The notes beneath the pieces were generated by a model. That model was given only the letters and a program-made list of their open reading frames with translations, made no database searches and was not told the DNA's origin. This document shows, piece by piece, positions 62,822-64,000 of a stretch of DNA of 64,000 bases; position 1 is the first letter of the stretch; every line of letters begins with the position of its first letter. This DNA comes from Pandoraea oxalativorans (GTDB lineage Bacteria; Pseudomonadota; Gammaproteobacteria; Burkholderiales; Burkholderiaceae). The stretch lies in the NCBI RefSeq assembly GCF_000972785.3, contig NZ_CP011253.3:5332001-5396000 (forward strand), in the 5' to 3' direction. Made by a program: the position numbers and the translations under genes.

Positions 62822-63064
62822 ATGAAAATCATCCTTGCCAGCGCATCGATCGGAATCAGCGAATTGAAATCAAACCCCAGCGCCGCCATCAACCGGGCCA
62901 CCGGCCCCGTCGCCATCCTGAATCGCAACACGCCAGTGGCGTATCTCATTCCCGCCGCGGATTGGGAAACGATTTGCGAACGCCTGGACGAAGCCGACCT
63001 CGCCGACATCATCCGTTCACGCGCCGGCGAAACGCCGGTGAGTACGAAGCTTGACGACTTATGA
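62822..63064 (+). CDS. Phd/YefM-family antitoxin
   Basis: An 80-residue antitoxin of a type II toxin-antitoxin pair. The N-terminal DNA-binding part is SIGISELKSNPSAAINRATGPVAILNRNTPVAYLIPAADWE, the standard Phd fold, with a flexible acidic C-terminus. The ATG at 62822 gives the usual MKIILASASIG start; an ATG four codons earlier is possible. Its stop overlaps an ATG at 63061 (ATGA), exactly where the toxin gene should begin, but no intact toxin follows. Confidence 0.85.
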   Translation: MKIILASASIGISELKSNPSAAINRATGPVAILNRNTPVAYLIPAADWETICERLDEADLADIIRSRAGETPVSTKLDDL

Positions 63065-63131
63065 CCTGCAATTTCTCCCCTCTGCCCTCAACCTTAAGGT
63101 CTACCGCAGCGCCAGTGAGCGATTGACATAG
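63061..63131 (+). pseudogene. Probable remnant of a RelE/ParE-type toxin gene
   Basis: Starts with an ATG overlapping the antitoxin stop, the usual toxin position. In the frame beginning at 63069 the reading QFLPSAL...KVYRSASERLT ends at a TAG at 63129. QFLPSAL resembles the N-terminus of RelE toxins and VYRSASERL resembles their C-terminus, so an internal deletion of most of the toxin plus a frameshift is likely. The ATG frame itself gives only 21 residues. Confidence 0.5.
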
Positions 63132-63133
63132 GT

Positions 63134-63170
63134 ATGCAAACGCCCTCAGCCGAAGCGAGGGCGTTTGCAT
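63134..63170. terminator. Bidirectional hairpin terminator
   Basis: ATGCAAACGCCCTC (63134-63147) and GAGGGCGTTTGCAT (63157-63170) form a perfect 14-bp stem with a 9-base loop. It sits between the antitoxin/toxin remnant and the convergent E3 ligase gene that ends at 63177. T-rich bases are inside the stem ends (GTTTGC/GCAAAC). Confidence 0.7.
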
Positions 63171-63176
63171 GCGCGG

Positions 63177-64000
63177 CTAGCCCTTGAGCAGATCTCTGAC
63201 GAGCGGGCCGTAGAACTCATGCGTCAACGCCCGCAGGACAACCGGGCCAGCTTCGCGAATCGCATCGGCGTCGTCTTCCATGCCGGTGTGCTTCAGGTGC
63301 ATCTTCACCCGCTGCTCGAATGCCTCTGCATCGGCCGTGATGTCGGTCAACGCGTCCTCTGCGTTGGCGAATGCTTCCGGATACTTGTTTTTGATGGCCT
63401 GCTGCATCGGTCCCGAGTTCGACAGGTAGGCGTCGAACTGCGTCTTCTCTTCGCTCAGCACACGCGCCTTCGCGGCCACCAGATCCGCCTCCGTCACGCC
63501 CGAGATCGCGAAATAACGCATGTCGGTCGCATCGGTCGGCAACGACAGCGGACCGCGCAATTTCACCTGATACGCCAGATATACGTCGATTTCATCGCCG
63601 CCGCCCATCGCCCTGAACTTCTCTCGCGCAACCTGTTCGAGCACCTCAAGGTCGAAAAGGCCGCGCATGGTCTCGCGCAGCAACTTCGGATCGTCGTTGT
63701 ACACGCCGTTTGCGACATCGGAAGTCAACAACACCTGCTTCATCTGGCCATAGGCGTGCGTGACGCGATCTTCACACGATGCGGTCGCGCATAAGCTGAC
63801 AGGGAACGTATCGTCGCGCAGCGCTTTGTCGGCCTCCAACCGCTCCAGCCATTTCCGCACCCGCGCACGGAACGCCGGTTCGTTGAAATTCACCGTGCGG
63901 CGCAACCGATCGAGAAATGCGGAAAAGTCCTTTGCGTTCGTCTCCTGCGCGAAAGCCTCCCAAACCTTCCGATGTGCGTCCTGCGTCAGCGCAGGGAACC
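63177..64000 (-). CDS. NEL-family E3 ubiquitin ligase, probable type III effector (C-terminal part, cut by window edge)
   Basis: The frame stays open from 63177 to the right window edge, so the N-terminus is missing. About 274 residues are visible and match the novel E3 ligase domain of IpaH/SspH effectors. The catalytic Cys is in the CED motif of TASCEDRVTHAYGQMKQVLL; the preceding FSAFLDRLRRTVN and FRARVRKWLERLEADKALRDDTF are the domain's entry helices. In the family this domain follows leucine-rich repeats, which would lie beyond 64000. It moves ubiquitin onto host proteins after type III delivery. A terminator hairpin follows the stop. An internal TTG start at 63903-63905 is not the real start. 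Confidence 0.88.
   Translation of the reverse strand, partial: FPALTQDAHRKVWEAFAQETNAKDFSAFLDRLRRTVNFNEPAFRARVRKWLERLEADKALRDDTFPVSLCATASCEDRVTHAYGQMKQVLLTSDVANGVYNDDPKLLRETMRGLFDLEVLEQVAREKFRAMGGGDEIDVYLAYQVKLRGPLSLPTDATDMRYFAISGVTEADLVAAKARVLSEEKTQFDAYLSNSGPMQQAIKNKYPEAFANAEDALTDITADAEAFEQRVKMHLKHTGMEDDADAIREAGPVVLRALTHEFYGPLVRDLLKG

Overview
The window reads as a stretch of chromosome from a high-GC betaproteobacterium of the Burkholderiaceae. A Pandoraea-like organism is the best guess, from gene content (Sox sulfur oxidation with FccAB, caa3-type oxidase, MprF/AcvB, the RsmI/YraN/DiaA/BON-lipoprotein neighbourhood) and strong GC3 codon bias. This is inference; no ribosomal RNA is present to confirm it.

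Layout. 1-11.3 kb: 5' end of an rhlE-type helicase gene, a LysR regulator, a uracil/xanthine permease, an mprF-acvB lipid-lysylation pair, a secreted serine hydrolase, a GIY-YIG protein and an SLC13-type anion transporter. 11.2-16.2 kb: a seven-gene minus-strand operon whose order matches the Salmonella SPI-2 genes sseA-sseB-sscA-sseC-sseD-sseE. It encodes type III secretion translocators and chaperones, has a duplicated sseB/espA-like gene, and has no secretion-apparatus genes around it. 16.4-23.7 kb: ATP-dependent 5-oxoprolinase, an MFS transporter and a DUF1445/D-glutamate-cyclase-like enzyme, with a divergent LysR gene; this looks like a D-glutamate/5-oxoproline salvage unit. 23.7-29 kb: cytochrome c oxidase (subunits II, I, two III-type proteins, IV), where subunit II carries an odd C-terminal extension.

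29.4-46.3 kb is a visibly lower-GC surface-glycan region made of two converging operons. The minus-strand operon (flippase, glycosyltransferase, EpsG-like polymerase, FnlA/B/C, L-FucNAc transferase, PglC-like initiating transferase, DegT aminotransferase, WbpM/PglF dehydratase) should build a glycan containing L-FucNAc and a bacillosamine-type 4-amino sugar. The plus-strand operon (KASIII, ACP, KASIII, SDR, NeuD/PglD-like acyltransferase, Rieske oxygenase) looks like a dedicated acyl-group factory that could decorate the 4-amino sugar. It is the best candidate here for an undescribed system.

46.8-60.5 kb: tRNA-Ala(CGC), then a complete sox cluster read on the minus strand (soxR-like, soxC, soxD, an extra cytochrome c, soxY, soxZ, soxA, soxX, tlpA/soxW, soxB), preceded by fccA-fccB and interrupted by an orphan two-partner-secretion transporter. 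60.6-62.6 kb: diaA-like SIS protein, yraN and rsmI. 62.8-63.2 kb: a Phd-type antitoxin whose toxin partner appears reduced to a remnant. 63.2-64 kb: the C-terminal part of a NEL-family E3 ubiquitin ligase (IpaH/SspH type), a likely type III effector running off the right edge. The translocon operon and this effector together suggest a host-interacting lifestyle.
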